DNA of 64,000 bases from Vibrio furnissii CIP 102972 (GCF_000176175.1 NZ_ACZP01000017.1:1-64000), one strand, 5' to 3'. Counted from the stretch's first letter, positions 46,113 through 55,865 are shown. Notes: generated from the letters alone by a model not told the origin. Program-made: numbers and translations.

Positions 46113-48287
46113 ATGATCGATCCCTCTCTTTTACTTGACGGTTTAAACGACAAACAACGCGAAGCGGTGGCCGCACCGCTAGAAAACCTGTTGGTGCTGG
46201 CAGGGGCCGGTAGTGGCAAAACCCGGGTGCTGGTGCACCGCATCGCTTGGTTGATGTCGGTTGAACAGGCCTCGCCGTTCTCCATCATGTCCGTGACCTT
46301 TACCAACAAAGCGGCGGCGGAAATGCGCGGCCGTATTGACGAGCTGATGATGGGCAGTTCATCTGGAATGTGGAACGGCACGTTCCATGGCATCTGCCAT
46401 CGCATTCTGCGCGCCCATTATCTCGACGCCAAACTGCCGGAAGATTTTCAGATCATCGACAGTGATGACCAGCAGCGTCTGTTGAAACGCCTGATCAAAG
46501 CGCAGAATCTGGATGATAAACAGTGGCCAGCGCGTCAGGTGTCGTGGTGGATTAACGGCAAAAAAGACGAAGGATTGCGCCCGGCGCACATCGACGCTTA
46601 TCGCGATCCGGTGACTCAGACGTACCTGCAACTTTACACCGCGTATCAGGATGCCTGTGACCGCGCGGGTCTGGTCGATTTCGCCGAAATTCTGCTGCGC
46701 GCGCTCGAGCTGCTGCGCGACAACAAACACATTCGCGAACATTATCAGGCGCGCTTTAAGCACATTCTGGTCGACGAATTTCAAGACACCAACAACATTC
46801 AATACGCGTGGCTGCGCATGATGGCGGGGCCACAATCGCACGTGATGATCGTGGGTGATGACGACCAGTCAATTTACGGCTGGCGCGGCGCGAAAGTGGA
46901 AAACATCGAGAAATTCACACTCGAATTTCCAAGCGTGAACACCATTCGTCTCGAGCAGAACTACCGCTCGACCAAAACCATTCTTGAAGCGTCCAACACC
47001 CTGATCGCCAACAACACCGAGCGTATGGGCAAAGAGCTGTGGACCGATGGCAACGTCGGCGATCCGATTTCGGTCTACTCGGCGTACAACGAGCTGGATG
47101 AAGCGCGTTTTGTGGTCGGCAAAATCAAAGAGTGGCAGGACAAAGGCGGCATTCTCAATGACTGCGCCATTTTGTACCGCAACAACGCCCAGTCGCGGGT
47201 GCTGGAAGAAGCCCTGCTGCAAACCGGATTGGCGTACCGCATTTATGGCGGCATGCGCTTCTTCGAACGTCAGGAAATCAAAGATGCGCTGAGCTATCTG
47301 CGCCTGATGAACAACCGCAATGACGACACCGCTTTTGAGCGCGTGGTCAACACGCCCACCCGTGGTCTGGGTGATAAAACGCTGGATACCGTGCGCTTTG
47401 CGGCGCGCGATCGCGGCTGCACGTTGTGGCAAGCCAGCGTGCAGTTACTGGAAGAGAAAGTACTCACGGGCCGCGCGGCCTCGGCACTGAGCCGATTTGT
47501 TGAACTGATCAACGCGCTGGAAGATGACAGTGCCGAGATGTCGCTGCATAGCCAAACCGACCATGTGATCAAAACCTCGGGCCTGTTTGAGATGTACCAG
47601 CAGGAAAAAGGCGAGAAATCCAAGGCACGTATTGAGAACTTGGAAGAGCTGGTGACCGCAACGCGTCAGTTTGAAAAACCGGAAGAAGCGGACGAAATGA
47701 CCATGCTGACCGCGTTCTTGACTCATGCGGCACTGGAAGCGGGTGAAGGACAAGCGGATGAATTCGACGATGCCGTGCAACTGATGACGCTACACAGTGC
47801 AAAAGGTCTGGAGTTTCCGCTGGTATTTATGGTCGGCGTGGAAGAGGGCATGTTCCCGAGCCAGATGTCGGCTGAAGAAGCGGGGCGCCTCGAAGAGGAG
47901 CGCCGTCTGTGCTACGTGGGCATGACCCGTGCGATGCAGAAGCTCTACATCACCTACGCGGAAATGCGCCGCCTGTACGGTCAGGACAAATACCACAAGC
48001 CATCGCGCTTTATTCGCGAGTTACCGGAAAGCTGCCTTGATGAAGTGCGCATGAAAGCGCAAGTCAGCCGCCCGGCCAGCAGTGGCCGCTTCAGCCAGAG
48101 CGCGGTGAAAGAGAACTTCAACGAAACCGGCTTTACCCTTGGGTCGCGTGTGCTGCATCCGAAATTTGGCGAAGGCACCATCATTAACTTTGAAGGCAGC
48201 GGTCCGCAAAGTCGCGTGCAGGTCGCCTTTAACGGCGAGGGCATCAAGTGGCTGGTCACGGCTTACGCCAAGCTGGAAAAAGTCTAA
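46113..48287 (+). CDS. uvrD: DNA helicase II (UvrD)
   Basis: A 724-residue SF1A 3'-5' helicase used in nucleotide excision repair and mismatch repair; E. coli UvrD is 720. The Q motif (LNDKQREAV), Walker A (AGAGSGKTRVL near 30-40), motif II (ILVDEFQDTN), motif III (DDDQSIYGWRGA) and motif VI (EEERRLCYVGMTRAMQK) are all present. The C-terminal tail ends in the Tudor-like UvrD domain (LGSRVLHPKFGEGTIINFEG), which sets it apart from Rep. It has its own terminator. Confidence 0.97.
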   Translation: MIDPSLLLDGLNDKQREAVAAPLENLLVLAGAGSGKTRVLVHRIAWLMSVEQASPFSIMSVTFTNKAAAEMRGRIDELMMGSSSGMWNGTFHGICHRILRAHYLDAKLPEDFQIIDSDDQQRLLKRLIKAQNLDDKQWPARQVSWWINGKKDEGLRPAHIDAYRDPVTQTYLQLYTAYQDACDRAGLVDFAEILLRALELLRDNKHIREHYQARFKHILVDEFQDTNNIQYAWLRMMAGPQSHVMIVGDDDQSIYGWRGAKVENIEKFTLEFPSVNTIRLEQNYRSTKTILEASNTLIANNTERMGKELWTDGNVGDPISVYSAYNELDEARFVVGKIKEWQDKGGILNDCAILYRNNAQSRVLEEALLQTGLAYRIYGGMRFFERQEIKDALSYLRLMNNRNDDTAFERVVNTPTRGLGDKTLDTVRFAARDRGCTLWQASVQLLEEKVLTGRAASALSRFVELINALEDDSAEMSLHSQTDHVIKTSGLFEMYQQEKGEKSKARIENLEELVTATRQFEKPEEADEMTMLTAFLTHAALEAGEGQADEFDDAVQLMTLHSAKGLEFPLVFMVGVEEGMFPSQMSAEEAGRLEEERRLCYVGMTRAMQKLYITYAEMRRLYGQDKYHKPSRFIRELPESCLDEVRMKAQVSRPASSGRFSQSAVKENFNETGFTLGSRVLHPKFGEGTIINFEGSGPQSRVQVAFNGEGIKWLVTAYAKLEKV

Positions 48288-48305
48288 CCCGACGGATGAG
48301 CCACG

Positions 48306-48335
48306 AAAAACCCGGTCAGCGTACCGGGTTTTTTA
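48306..48335 (+). terminator. Terminator after uvrD
   Basis: The stem AAACCCGGT-CAGCGT-ACCGGGTTT followed by TTTTATG, 19 bases after the uvrD stop codon. Confidence 0.9.
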
Positions 48336-48368
48336 TGTCCGCCGCCGACGGATTTTGAGCGTCAGAAA

Positions 48369-48404
48369 AAGAAAAACCCCGAGGGGCCAAAGCCCTTCGG
48401 GGTT
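48369..48404 (-). terminator. Terminator of the CsrB-type RNA
   Basis: Minus-strand stem AACCCCGAAGGGC-TTTG-GCCCCTCGGGGTT followed by TTTCTTTTTC. It forms the 3' end of the RNA and faces away from uvrD. Confidence 0.93.
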
Positions 48405-48810
48405 ATAGTCTTACTCGCAGCAATCCGGCTACTAATAGGTGCTCCCTGCATCTATTCCTTGATAAGTATGCTGTATCCGTCAGCGTAATCCGTTCATCGC
48501 CATCCTAGCGGTGTCCTTGATCATCCTGATCTGCTAACTATCCTGGTTAGCTCTCATCACTTGGTCCTTGAGCGGTGTCCTTGGCATCATCCTGATGCTG
48601 AGTCCTTGCCTCGTCCAGAGGAGTCCATTGCCATTCCCTTGTCGTCACCATCCTAGTCACGATTGAGTCCGTTCAATGTCCTGTTTGCTATCCGTGCCGA
48701 TCATTCATCCTGAATAACCGTATCTTCTTCCTGAAGATCACCAATCCGTAGTGATTTCCTGTTCCGTGTCAGCATCCTTCCGACACGATTCATCTTACGG
48801 ATTTCGTACT
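48375..48810 (-). ncRNA. csrB: CsrB-family regulatory RNA (CsrA sponge)
   Basis: Read on the minus strand, this 430-base stretch carries about 27 GGA motifs, most as AGGA in the loops of short hairpins. Examples are GCATC-AGGA-TGATGC, ATCTTC-AGGA-AGAAGAT and GCTAACC-AGGA-TAGTTAGC. This is the layout of CsrB/CsrC RNAs, which bind many CsrA dimers and relieve CsrA control of metabolism, motility, virulence and quorum sensing. A strong terminator closes the 3' end at 48375. The 5' end near 48810 is estimated. A VarA/UvrY site lies about 135 bases upstream. No protein frame fits. Vibrios usually have several Csr RNAs, so which copy this is cannot be told. Confidence 0.92.
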
Positions 48811-48943
48811 TTGGAGCAATGGTAGGAAATCGTTTGCTTAGCGATTTATTTTGCGCTCACACGATGGTTTTATTTAAAAACAATCACTTAGGTTTTACGG
48901 TGTGCCATTTTGCCAGATAAAAAGCGAGATTGCCCCATTGCTT

Positions 48944-48961
48944 TGTGCGAGATCTCTTACA
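48944..48961. promoter_or_regulatory. VarA/UvrY (GacA) binding site upstream of csrB
   Basis: TGTGCGAGATCTCTTACA differs by one base from the 18-bp UvrY site TGTGAGAGATCTCTTACA upstream of E. coli csrB, as I recall it. It is an imperfect inverted repeat around AGATCT. It lies about 135 bases before the estimated RNA start, a distance typical for this activator, and 30 bases beyond the ggt stop codon. Confidence 0.88.
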
Positions 48962-48990
48962 CGGCGAGGGGCCAATCGATGACACAAGGA

Positions 48991-50745
48991 TCACTCGCCG
49001 ATCGCGACCCCTTCACGGCGAGGATCCGCTGCGCCTTCCAGACCTTGCGCCGTGATGCGAATCGCGTGCAAGCCGGAGTTGAGATCGCGCACGGCGACTT
49101 TCACGCCCATCTGCTCCAGTGCTGGTTTGAGCTGTTCCGCTTGGGTGCCCTGTTCGACATCGGTTTCACCAAAACGGTTGAGCACATGCGGCTGGTCAAT
49201 CGCGCGCTGAATGTCCATGCCCCATTGCAGATGGGCAATCAACGCCTGCGCCACATAGCCGATGATGCGGCTGCCACCCGGTGAACCGATGGCTAAGTAA
49301 GGTTGCTCGTTGTGTAGCACAATGGTGGGTGCCATCGAAGAGCGCGGCCGCTTGCCCGGCTCCAGACGGTTGGCGATTGGGCGGCCGTTCTCGTGGGTTG
49401 CAAAGGAGAAATCGGTCAGTTCGTTGTTGAGCAAAAAGCCGCGCACAAACAGACGGGAGCCGAATGCGTTTTCGATCGTGGTGGTCATCGACACCACATT
49501 CCCATCGCGGTCGACGATGTTGAAATGGCTGGTGGACGACAGTTCGATGGACTGATCGGGGCTTTGCAGCATCGCATGTTGCCAAGGGGGCGTGCCGGCT
49601 TCGGCGCGGGTCAGCGCTTTACCCGGCTGAATCAGCTTGGCGCGCTGCGCCAGATAGCCGGGGTCGAGCAGTCCTTCCGTTGGCATCGGCACATAATCCT
49701 GATCGGCCATATACAAGCCGCGGTCGGCAAACGCCAGGCGTGAGGCATCACCAATCACCTGCCACGATTTGGCGCTGCTGGCGCCCCAGCCTTTGAGGTC
49801 ATATTGCTCGGTCAGTGCCAGAATCTGGCCGACGGTCAGTGCGCCGGAGCTTGGCGGCCCCATGCCACACACCTGATAGCTTTGATACGGCGCGCACACG
49901 GCTGCACGTTGTTTGATTTGATAGGCATCGAAATCATGCTGCGCCAGCACACCCGGATTGCCCATCGCGGTCTGAACGGTGTGGACGATGTCTTCGGCGA
50001 TCTCGCCCTGATAAAACGCTTTGTCACCGCGCTGGGCGATGGCGCTCAACGTGGCGGCGTACTCGGGGTTTTTCAGCATGCTGCCTGCGGTCAGCGGCGA
50101 GCCATCGGGCTGAAAGAAATAGGCTTTGGTGGCGGGAAAACGGCTCAACCGCTGCTGATCGTCGGCAATCAGCGTGGCAAGGCGCGGGCTGACTTCAAAT
50201 CCCTCTTGTGCCTGTTTGACCACTGGCTCAATCAAGCGCGCCCAAGCCATTTTTCCGTACAGACGATGCGTCTCCCACAGCAGTTTGACGGTGCCCGGCG
50301 TGCCGACGGAGCGGCCACCGACCACGGCATCGTAAAATTTCAGCGGCTGGCCGGCGCTGTCGAGAAACAGTTGCGGCGTGGCATCGAGCGGCGCGGTTTC
50401 GCGGCCATCAAAAGTCGTGAGCGCCTTTTGTTTGGCGTCCCAGTACACCAGAAAGGCGCCACCGCCAATGCCGGACGACTGCGGTTCGACCAAGCCCAGC
50501 ATCAACTGCACCGTTACCATAGCGTCGATGGCATTGCCACCATCGCGCAGAATTTGCGCGCCCGCTTCGGCGGCGAGCGGGTTGGCCGCGGTCACCATCC
50601 AGTTCTGGGCGTTCACCAGCTGTTTGCTTGCCAGTCCGCTGCTTTGCTCAGGGGCAATCGCGTCGGTGGCTTGATTGGGGGCGGCTTGCGCGGCGAAAGA
50701 AAATATCAGCCCTGACGTGGCGAGTGTGGCGAGAGTCCACTGCAT
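48991..50745 (-). CDS. ggt: Gamma-glutamyltransferase
   Basis: A 584-residue periplasmic enzyme that cleaves or transfers the gamma-glutamyl group of glutathione. The signal peptide (MQWTLATLATSGLIFSF) is cut after AQA near residue 21. The precursor self-cleaves before the nucleophile Thr405 in SSTSHFNIVDRDGN. The small-subunit oxyanion and binding motifs follow (PRSSMAPTIV, then GSPGGSRIIGYV). The length is that of the E. coli enzyme (580). It is transcribed toward the csrB gene. No obvious terminator separates it from the csrB upstream region. Confidence 0.96.
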   Translation of the reverse strand: MQWTLATLATSGLIFSFAAQAAPNQATDAIAPEQSSGLASKQLVNAQNWMVTAANPLAAEAGAQILRDGGNAIDAMVTVQLMLGLVEPQSSGIGGGAFLVYWDAKQKALTTFDGRETAPLDATPQLFLDSAGQPLKFYDAVVGGRSVGTPGTVKLLWETHRLYGKMAWARLIEPVVKQAQEGFEVSPRLATLIADDQQRLSRFPATKAYFFQPDGSPLTAGSMLKNPEYAATLSAIAQRGDKAFYQGEIAEDIVHTVQTAMGNPGVLAQHDFDAYQIKQRAAVCAPYQSYQVCGMGPPSSGALTVGQILALTEQYDLKGWGASSAKSWQVIGDASRLAFADRGLYMADQDYVPMPTEGLLDPGYLAQRAKLIQPGKALTRAEAGTPPWQHAMLQSPDQSIELSSTSHFNIVDRDGNVVSMTTTIENAFGSRLFVRGFLLNNELTDFSFATHENGRPIANRLEPGKRPRSSMAPTIVLHNEQPYLAIGSPGGSRIIGYVAQALIAHLQWGMDIQRAIDQPHVLNRFGETDVEQGTQAEQLKPALEQMGVKVAVRDLNSGLHAIRITAQGLEGAADPRREGVAIGE

Positions 50746-50846
50746 ACGCTTCTCCTTGTTGTCATGATCAACAATCAGCGTGGCAGGGGAGGTGGTGTTT
50801 TTCTAGCCAAAGATGATAAATATGCAACCTTGACTCAGAATTGAGG

Positions 50847-51503
50847 TCAACCGAGCAAGCCCGTCAGCGATTGCCACAGAATCATCACACCGATCAGGGT
50901 GAAGATCGCGCCGCACAGCAGATCGATATAACGGCTGGCGGCCTGCAATTGACGCTGCAAACGCTGGGTTGACAACATCCACGCCAGAGCAGCAAACCAC
51001 AGCAGCGATAGGCTCCATAAGATCAGCAAGGCCAGGCTTTTGCCACCCAGTGACATGCCTGCCGGCACCAAGGTCGACATCAGGCTGACGAAAAACACCA
51101 GCGCTTTCGGATTCAGAAGATTGGTCATCAAGCCGCGCGAGAAGGCTTGGCGTTTGTTGCTCAGCAGCAGCGCCGGTTTGCTCGATAACTCGCCCGGGGC
51201 TTGCGACCAGTTGGCCAGCGTCGCCCGCAGGGCACCACTGCCGAGATAGAGCAGATAGCTGCCGCCGCACAACTGCAATAGGGCAAACAGCAGCGGCTGC
51301 TGATGCACCAGATAGCTGACGCCGGTCAGGCTCAGCAGCGAGTGCAGTAAAATGCCGAACGACAAACCGAGGGCAATGTAGACACCGGTCTGGCGGCCAT
51401 AACGCGTGGCATTTTGGACCACCAGCGCGACATCGGGGCCGGGGCTCATCAGGGCGATAAAGTGCACCGTCGCAAGGGTCATAAGAATACTGGCTTCATT
51501 CAT
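50847..51503 (-). CDS. LysE/RhtB-family amino acid exporter
   Basis: A 218-residue inner-membrane exporter with about six helices. The family signature MSPGPDVALVVQNATRYGRQ lies near residues 19-38. I chose the ATG at 51503, eight bases after TTGGAGA; a longer frame from 51575 adds a charged stretch before the first helix. Exporters of this family remove excess homoserine, threonine or other amino acids. It lies 72 bases after the AraC-type gene on the same strand, which is probably its regulator. Confidence 0.88.
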   Translation of the reverse strand: MNEASILMTLATVHFIALMSPGPDVALVVQNATRYGRQTGVYIALGLSFGILLHSLLSLTGVSYLVHQQPLLFALLQLCGGSYLLYLGSGALRATLANWSQAPGELSSKPALLLSNKRQAFSRGLMTNLLNPKALVFFVSLMSTLVPAGMSLGGKSLALLILWSLSLLWFAALAWMLSTQRLQRQLQAASRYIDLLCGAIFTLIGVMILWQSLTGLLG

Positions 51504-51575
51504 AAACGGATCTCCAACAACTGATGCCGTCATTGTGCCAAGCGCGCGTTCGCGCCGCTTGTAAAATTCTGACAC

Positions 51576-52376
51576 TTAGTGCGCGTTGACCGCGGAAGGA
51601 GAGACGCCGTAGGTGTGTTTGAACGCTTTGGTGAAATGCGCCTGATCGTAAAAGCCGACCTGATGAGCCACATCGGTGCCGGGCAGTCCTGCCTTCACCA
51701 GCTTCATGCCTTGTTCGAGACGCAGGCGGGTCAGCCAGGCATACGGCGTCATGCCGGTACGCGCTTTAAAATGGCGCTGCAATTGTGTTGGCGTGAGATC
51801 GCACAAGCTGGCCAGCTGCGCTAAGCGCACGGCTTGGTCGAGGTTGGCGAGCAGATACTCTTTTAAGGTGGCCAGCGACTGGGTGCCAAGTGCGACGGCG
51901 GCTTTTTCTTGGATGGCACCATAGCGCGACACTAAACCGGAAAACCCTTCATACGGCAGGCAATCTTTGGCGAGCTGACACAAATCCGGCTGCGCCAGTT
52001 TCTGATGCAACTGAGTGAGGGATGCAAATATCTGCGGGTCGCTGACGATCAGGCGGTCAAAACTCATCACATCGCTGGGTTGACTCAGTTCGAGCGTGTG
52101 GTGAAACCATTCAGGTTCAATTGCGAACACGCGTACCTGATAGCCGGAATCGAGCAGTGAACGGCCGTCGTGCAGTTCATCCGGCGGCATGATCACCAGC
52201 TCGCCGTGGCCGACGTTGTGATGTGTGCCCTGATGGAGAAAACGCTGCTGCCCCTGAGTGATGAGCCCAAGGTGAAAATCGAGGTGATAATGGCGCTCGA
52301 ACGCGAACTCCTGATAGTCCGCTTCAATCAGGCTGATTGCCTGATGAGGGGTGGTGCTGTAGCGAACGTTGTCCAT
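51576..52376 (-). CDS. AraC-family transcriptional regulator
   Basis: A 266-residue regulator with an N-terminal cupin-type sensing domain (HYHLDFHLGLITQGQQRF, then IMPPDELHDG) and two C-terminal helix-turn-helix units (LASLCDLTPTQLQRHFKART and VAHQVGFYDQAHFTKAFKHT). This subgroup often stands next to LysE-type exporters and activates them in response to the exported amino acid. It directly precedes the exporter gene here. Confidence 0.9.
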   Translation of the reverse strand: MDNVRYSTTPHQAISLIEADYQEFAFERHYHLDFHLGLITQGQQRFLHQGTHHNVGHGELVIMPPDELHDGRSLLDSGYQVRVFAIEPEWFHHTLELSQPSDVMSFDRLIVSDPQIFASLTQLHQKLAQPDLCQLAKDCLPYEGFSGLVSRYGAIQEKAAVALGTQSLATLKEYLLANLDQAVRLAQLASLCDLTPTQLQRHFKARTGMTPYAWLTRLRLEQGMKLVKAGLPGTDVAHQVGFYDQAHFTKAFKHTYGVSPSAVNAH

Positions 52377-52577
52377 GATGATGCGTGCCCGGCGCTAAAG
52401 GCGTGCGCAGCGGCACGCGGTGAAAACAGGGGTGAAAAAATCGTCAAACACTTCTAGCGTAGCGAGGCGGGCGCCGTTTGTCTTGTAAAAAACGATCACC
52501 CGCCGTCGCGGTCTGTTTTCAGCGCTGAATGGCTTCAGCGCGAAATTATTTCTGTGCGGTGGCGCTTCGCCGCGGCG

Positions 52578-53495
52578 CTACTTGGCGACCACGTTGGCCA
52601 ATGGTCGTTTGCGCCCTTGGGTCAGACCATCGACACTGAAAATCACCAGCGCGCTCCAGATGAAGGCAAAGGTAATCGCTTTGTCAGCACTGAAGTTTTC
52701 GCCGTACACCAATACCGCCAGCAGGAACATCAGGCTGGGGCCGATGTACTGGAAAAAGCCGAGCGTCGAGAGTTTGAGTTTGGTCGCCGCGCCAGTAAAG
52801 CACAGCAACGGCAGCGTGGTGACGATACCGGCTGAAATCAGCAGCAGGTTGAGATGCCAGTCGTTCGCCAGCATCGAGCTGGTGGCCGAATCGGCAATCC
52901 ACAGCAGATAAATCGCCGCCGCTGGCACCAGCACCAATGTTTCAATAAACAGGCCGGTTTGCGCATTCACGCCGACTTTTTTGCGTAGCAGGCCATACAA
53001 ACCAAAAGTGATGGCCAGCGAGAACGCCACGATTGGCACTGAGCCGAACACCACCAACTGAATGGCGACGCCAATGGCTGCCAGCGCCACGGCAAACCAC
53101 TGCAATTTGCGCAGCCGTTCGCCGAGAAACAGCATGCCGAGCACCACGTTAAGCAGCGGGTTGATGTAATAGCCTAAGCTGGCGTCGAGCATATGATTGG
53201 CGTTGATCGCCCAGATGAAAATCAGCCAGTTGCCGCCGACCAGCAGCGCGGTGGCCAGCAGGTACATCATTTTCTTTTTGTCGCGGAATACATTCACCAT
53301 ACCGCGCCAATGGCGGCCGAAATGCAGCAGCGCGGCCAGCAGGAAGAACGACCAAATCACGCGGTGGCTGAGAATTTCTAGGGCAGAAACGGAACTGATC
53401 GCTTTAAAATAGATGGGCGCGATGCCCCACATGGTGTAGGCGCTGATCGCTAAAATGACGCCTTTCTTGGCGTTTTGTTGTTCTTCGGATGTCAT
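52578..53495 (-). CDS. rarD: EamA-family permease RarD
   Basis: A 305-residue inner-membrane protein of the drug/metabolite transporter superfamily with ten predicted helices in two EamA repeats. The N-terminus GVILAISAYTMWGIAPIYFK and the LLRKKVGVNAQTGLFIETLV stretch between the repeats match RarD, first named for chloramphenicol sensitivity in E. coli. The true substrate is unknown. It is divergent from recQ, with 239 bases between them and no gene there. Confidence 0.9.
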   Translation of the reverse strand: MTSEEQQNAKKGVILAISAYTMWGIAPIYFKAISSVSALEILSHRVIWSFFLLAALLHFGRHWRGMVNVFRDKKKMMYLLATALLVGGNWLIFIWAINANHMLDASLGYYINPLLNVVLGMLFLGERLRKLQWFAVALAAIGVAIQLVVFGSVPIVAFSLAITFGLYGLLRKKVGVNAQTGLFIETLVLVPAAAIYLLWIADSATSSMLANDWHLNLLLISAGIVTTLPLLCFTGAATKLKLSTLGFFQYIGPSLMFLLAVLVYGENFSADKAITFAFIWSALVIFSVDGLTQGRKRPLANVVAK

Positions 53496-53734
53496 GCTTT
53501 ACTTCTCACTCAGATCGCGCACCGAAGGGTGGCGAGTTAGCGGGCAGTATACAGGGCAAATCGTTTTCCTCGAACAAATATGCACCATTTCCGGTGGTGA
53601 CCCGCGCACCTTGCCCACGCGGGCGGCGCAATTACTTTGCCAATAGCGGTTTAATTCACCGCTAAACGTCTCTACAATATCCGGCTTATTGAAATGCCCA
53701 ATCGTCTGCTTGCAGACCGCCACTGAGACCCAGC

Positions 53735-55570
53735 ATGACCGCTACTTTAATCGCTGAACAATCCGACGCGTTGCCCGATCCGCAGACCATTCTGCGTGAT
53801 GTGTTTGGCTACCAGACCTTTCGTGATGGTCAGCAAGAAGTGATCGAATCGGCTGTTGCAGGTCGTGATGCGCTGGTGATCATGCCCACCGGCGGCGGTA
53901 AATCGCTCTGTTATCAGATTCCGGCACTCGCGCGCGAAGGCGTGACGGTGGTGATTTCGCCGCTGATTTCGCTGATGAAAGACCAAGTCGATCAGCTCAA
54001 AGCCAACGGCGTGGCGGCGGAGTGTGTCAACTCGACCCAGAGCCGAGAGGCGCTAATGGGCATTTACAATCGCATGCATTCCGGCCAGCTGAAATTGCTG
54101 TATGTGTCGCCAGAGCGCGTGCTGACTGGCGAATTTATCGAGCGTTTGCACAACCTGCCGCTGGCGATGATTGCCGTCGATGAAGCGCACTGTATTTCTC
54201 AGTGGGGACACGATTTCCGCCCGGAATACGCGGCACTTGGCCAGCTCAAACAGCAGTTTCCACAGGTGCCGATCATGGCGCTGACGGCGACCGCCGACGA
54301 TGCCACTCGCAGCGACATTCTGTCGCGTCTCAACCTGACTGACCCGCACGTTTATCTCGGCAGCTTTGACCGGCCAAACATTCGCTACACGCTGATGGAA
54401 AAACACAAGCCGGTGTCGCAGGTGATTCGTTACCTCGACACGCAAAAAGGCCACTGCGGCATCATCTACTGTGGTAGCCGCAAGAAAGTGGAAATGGTGA
54501 CGGAAAAACTGTGCAACAACCACATTCGCGCCGCTGGTTATCACGCCGGAATGGACGCCGATGAACGGGCGTATGTGCAGGAAGCGTTTCAGCGCGACGA
54601 CATTCAGATTGTGGTCGCCACCGTGGCGTTCGGCATGGGCATCAACAAACCCAACGTGCGGTTTGTGGTTCACTTTGATATTCCGCGCAACATCGAATCC
54701 TATTATCAAGAAACCGGCCGCGCTGGCCGCGATGGCTTGCCCGCAGAAGCCGTGATGCTGTATGACCCAGCAGACATTGCTTGGCTGCGCCGCATGTTGG
54801 ATGAGAAAAGCGACGGCCCGCAAAAGCAGGTGGAAACGCACAAGCTGACCGCGATGAGCAACTTTGCCGAAGCGCAAACCTGCCGCCGTCAGGTGCTGCT
54901 CAACTATTTTGGTGAATATCGCGACAAGCCGTGCGGCAACTGCGATATCTGCCTCGATCCGCCCAAACATTTCGATGCCACCGAAGAGGCGCGCAAAGCG
55001 CTGTCGTGTGTCTATCGCGTCAATCAAAGTTTTGGGATTGGCTATGTGGTGGAAGTGCTGCGCGGCATGCAGAACATTCGCATTCGCGAGCATGGCCACG
55101 ACAAGATTTCGACTTACGGGCTTGGGCGCGATCACAGCCACGACTACTGGGTGAGTATCTTCCGCCAGTTGATTCACAAAGGCATGTTGCATCAGAACAT
55201 CACGCGCAACTCGACGCTCCAACTGACCGAAGAGGCGCGTCCACTGCTGCGCGGCGATATGTCGCTAGAGCTGGCGGTGCCGCGTTTGGATACCGCAGTG
55301 CGCGCAGCCAAATCGGATAAGTTGTCGAGCAAAAACTACGACAAGAAGCTGTTTGCCAAACTGCGCAAGCTGCGTAAGTCGATTGCTGATGAAGAAGGGT
55401 TGCCGCCGTACGTGGTGTTCAGTGACGCGACCTTGATTGATATGGCGGACATTCTGCCGACATCGTATGGCGAAATGCTGGCGGTGAGCGGCGTGGGCCA
55501 GCGCAAACTGGAAAAATACGCCGACCCGTTTTTGGACTTAATTCAGGAGCATCTGACCTATCATGGCTGA
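53735..55570 (+). CDS. recQ: ATP-dependent DNA helicase RecQ
   Basis: A 611-residue SF2 3'-5' helicase of the RecF recombination pathway; E. coli RecQ is 609. Walker A is PTGGGKSLCYQ (Lys56) and motif II is VDEAHCISQWGHDFRPEY. The RecQ zinc site is CRRQVLLNYFGEY with CGNCDICLD, and winged-helix and HRDC domains follow in the last 200 residues (LRKLRKSIADEEGLPPYVVF). It overlaps the next small gene by 8 bases. Confidence 0.97.
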   Translation: MTATLIAEQSDALPDPQTILRDVFGYQTFRDGQQEVIESAVAGRDALVIMPTGGGKSLCYQIPALAREGVTVVISPLISLMKDQVDQLKANGVAAECVNSTQSREALMGIYNRMHSGQLKLLYVSPERVLTGEFIERLHNLPLAMIAVDEAHCISQWGHDFRPEYAALGQLKQQFPQVPIMALTATADDATRSDILSRLNLTDPHVYLGSFDRPNIRYTLMEKHKPVSQVIRYLDTQKGHCGIIYCGSRKKVEMVTEKLCNNHIRAAGYHAGMDADERAYVQEAFQRDDIQIVVATVAFGMGINKPNVRFVVHFDIPRNIESYYQETGRAGRDGLPAEAVMLYDPADIAWLRRMLDEKSDGPQKQVETHKLTAMSNFAEAQTCRRQVLLNYFGEYRDKPCGNCDICLDPPKHFDATEEARKALSCVYRVNQSFGIGYVVEVLRGMQNIRIREHGHDKISTYGLGRDHSHDYWVSIFRQLIHKGMLHQNITRNSTLQLTEEARPLLRGDMSLELAVPRLDTAVRAAKSDKLSSKNYDKKLFAKLRKLRKSIADEEGLPPYVVFSDATLIDMADILPTSYGEMLAVSGVGQRKLEKYADPFLDLIQEHLTYHG

Positions 55571-55865
55571 GTTTGGTTTACGTGAGTATCTGGCCAGTGA
55601 CGGCCGCCTGATTGTGGCAACGCCCGCGTTTGATTTTGACTCCTTTCCCCCGCTCGGTGAGCGTTTGGTCGCGCTGTTGTCGGCGCGCGTGCTGGAAAAG
55701 CAGAGCGATGCCGATTTGCACTCGTGGCTGATTGATTTTGAAGGCTGCCACCTGATGCTGCGTGCCGAACACTACAGCGAATGTGTGTGGCTCGAAGCGA
55801 TGGGAGAAGGCTTGGCCACAGAAGAGCTCGATTTTATCGCCAGTCTCCTGCGCCGCGGCATCTGA
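55563..55865 (+). CDS. Small DUF3630-type protein coupled to recQ
   Basis: A 100-residue soluble protein that I place in the DUF3630 family seen after recQ in vibrios; no function is known. It is acidic with a central FEGCHLMLRAEHYSECVWLE stretch and no signal peptide or membrane helix. The ATG lies inside the end of recQ (8-base overlap), so translation is probably coupled. The family name is from memory. Confidence 0.75.
   Translation: MAEFGLREYLASDGRLIVATPAFDFDSFPPLGERLVALLSARVLEKQSDADLHSWLIDFEGCHLMLRAEHYSECVWLEAMGEGLATEELDFIASLLRRGI

Noticed and set aside
48420..48800. Short repeated TCCT motifs that at first look like a CRISPR or microsatellite
   Set aside because: Spacing and flanks vary and each motif sits in a different small hairpin. 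The GGA-loop pattern on the other strand fits a CsrB RNA.
49804..50715. 303-codon frame antisense to ggt
   Set aside because: It lies opposite ggt, which has a signal peptide and catalytic motifs in place. Low-complexity shadow.
54053..55222. 389-codon frame antisense to recQ
   Set aside because: It is fully covered by recQ motifs on the other strand and has no protein features of its own.
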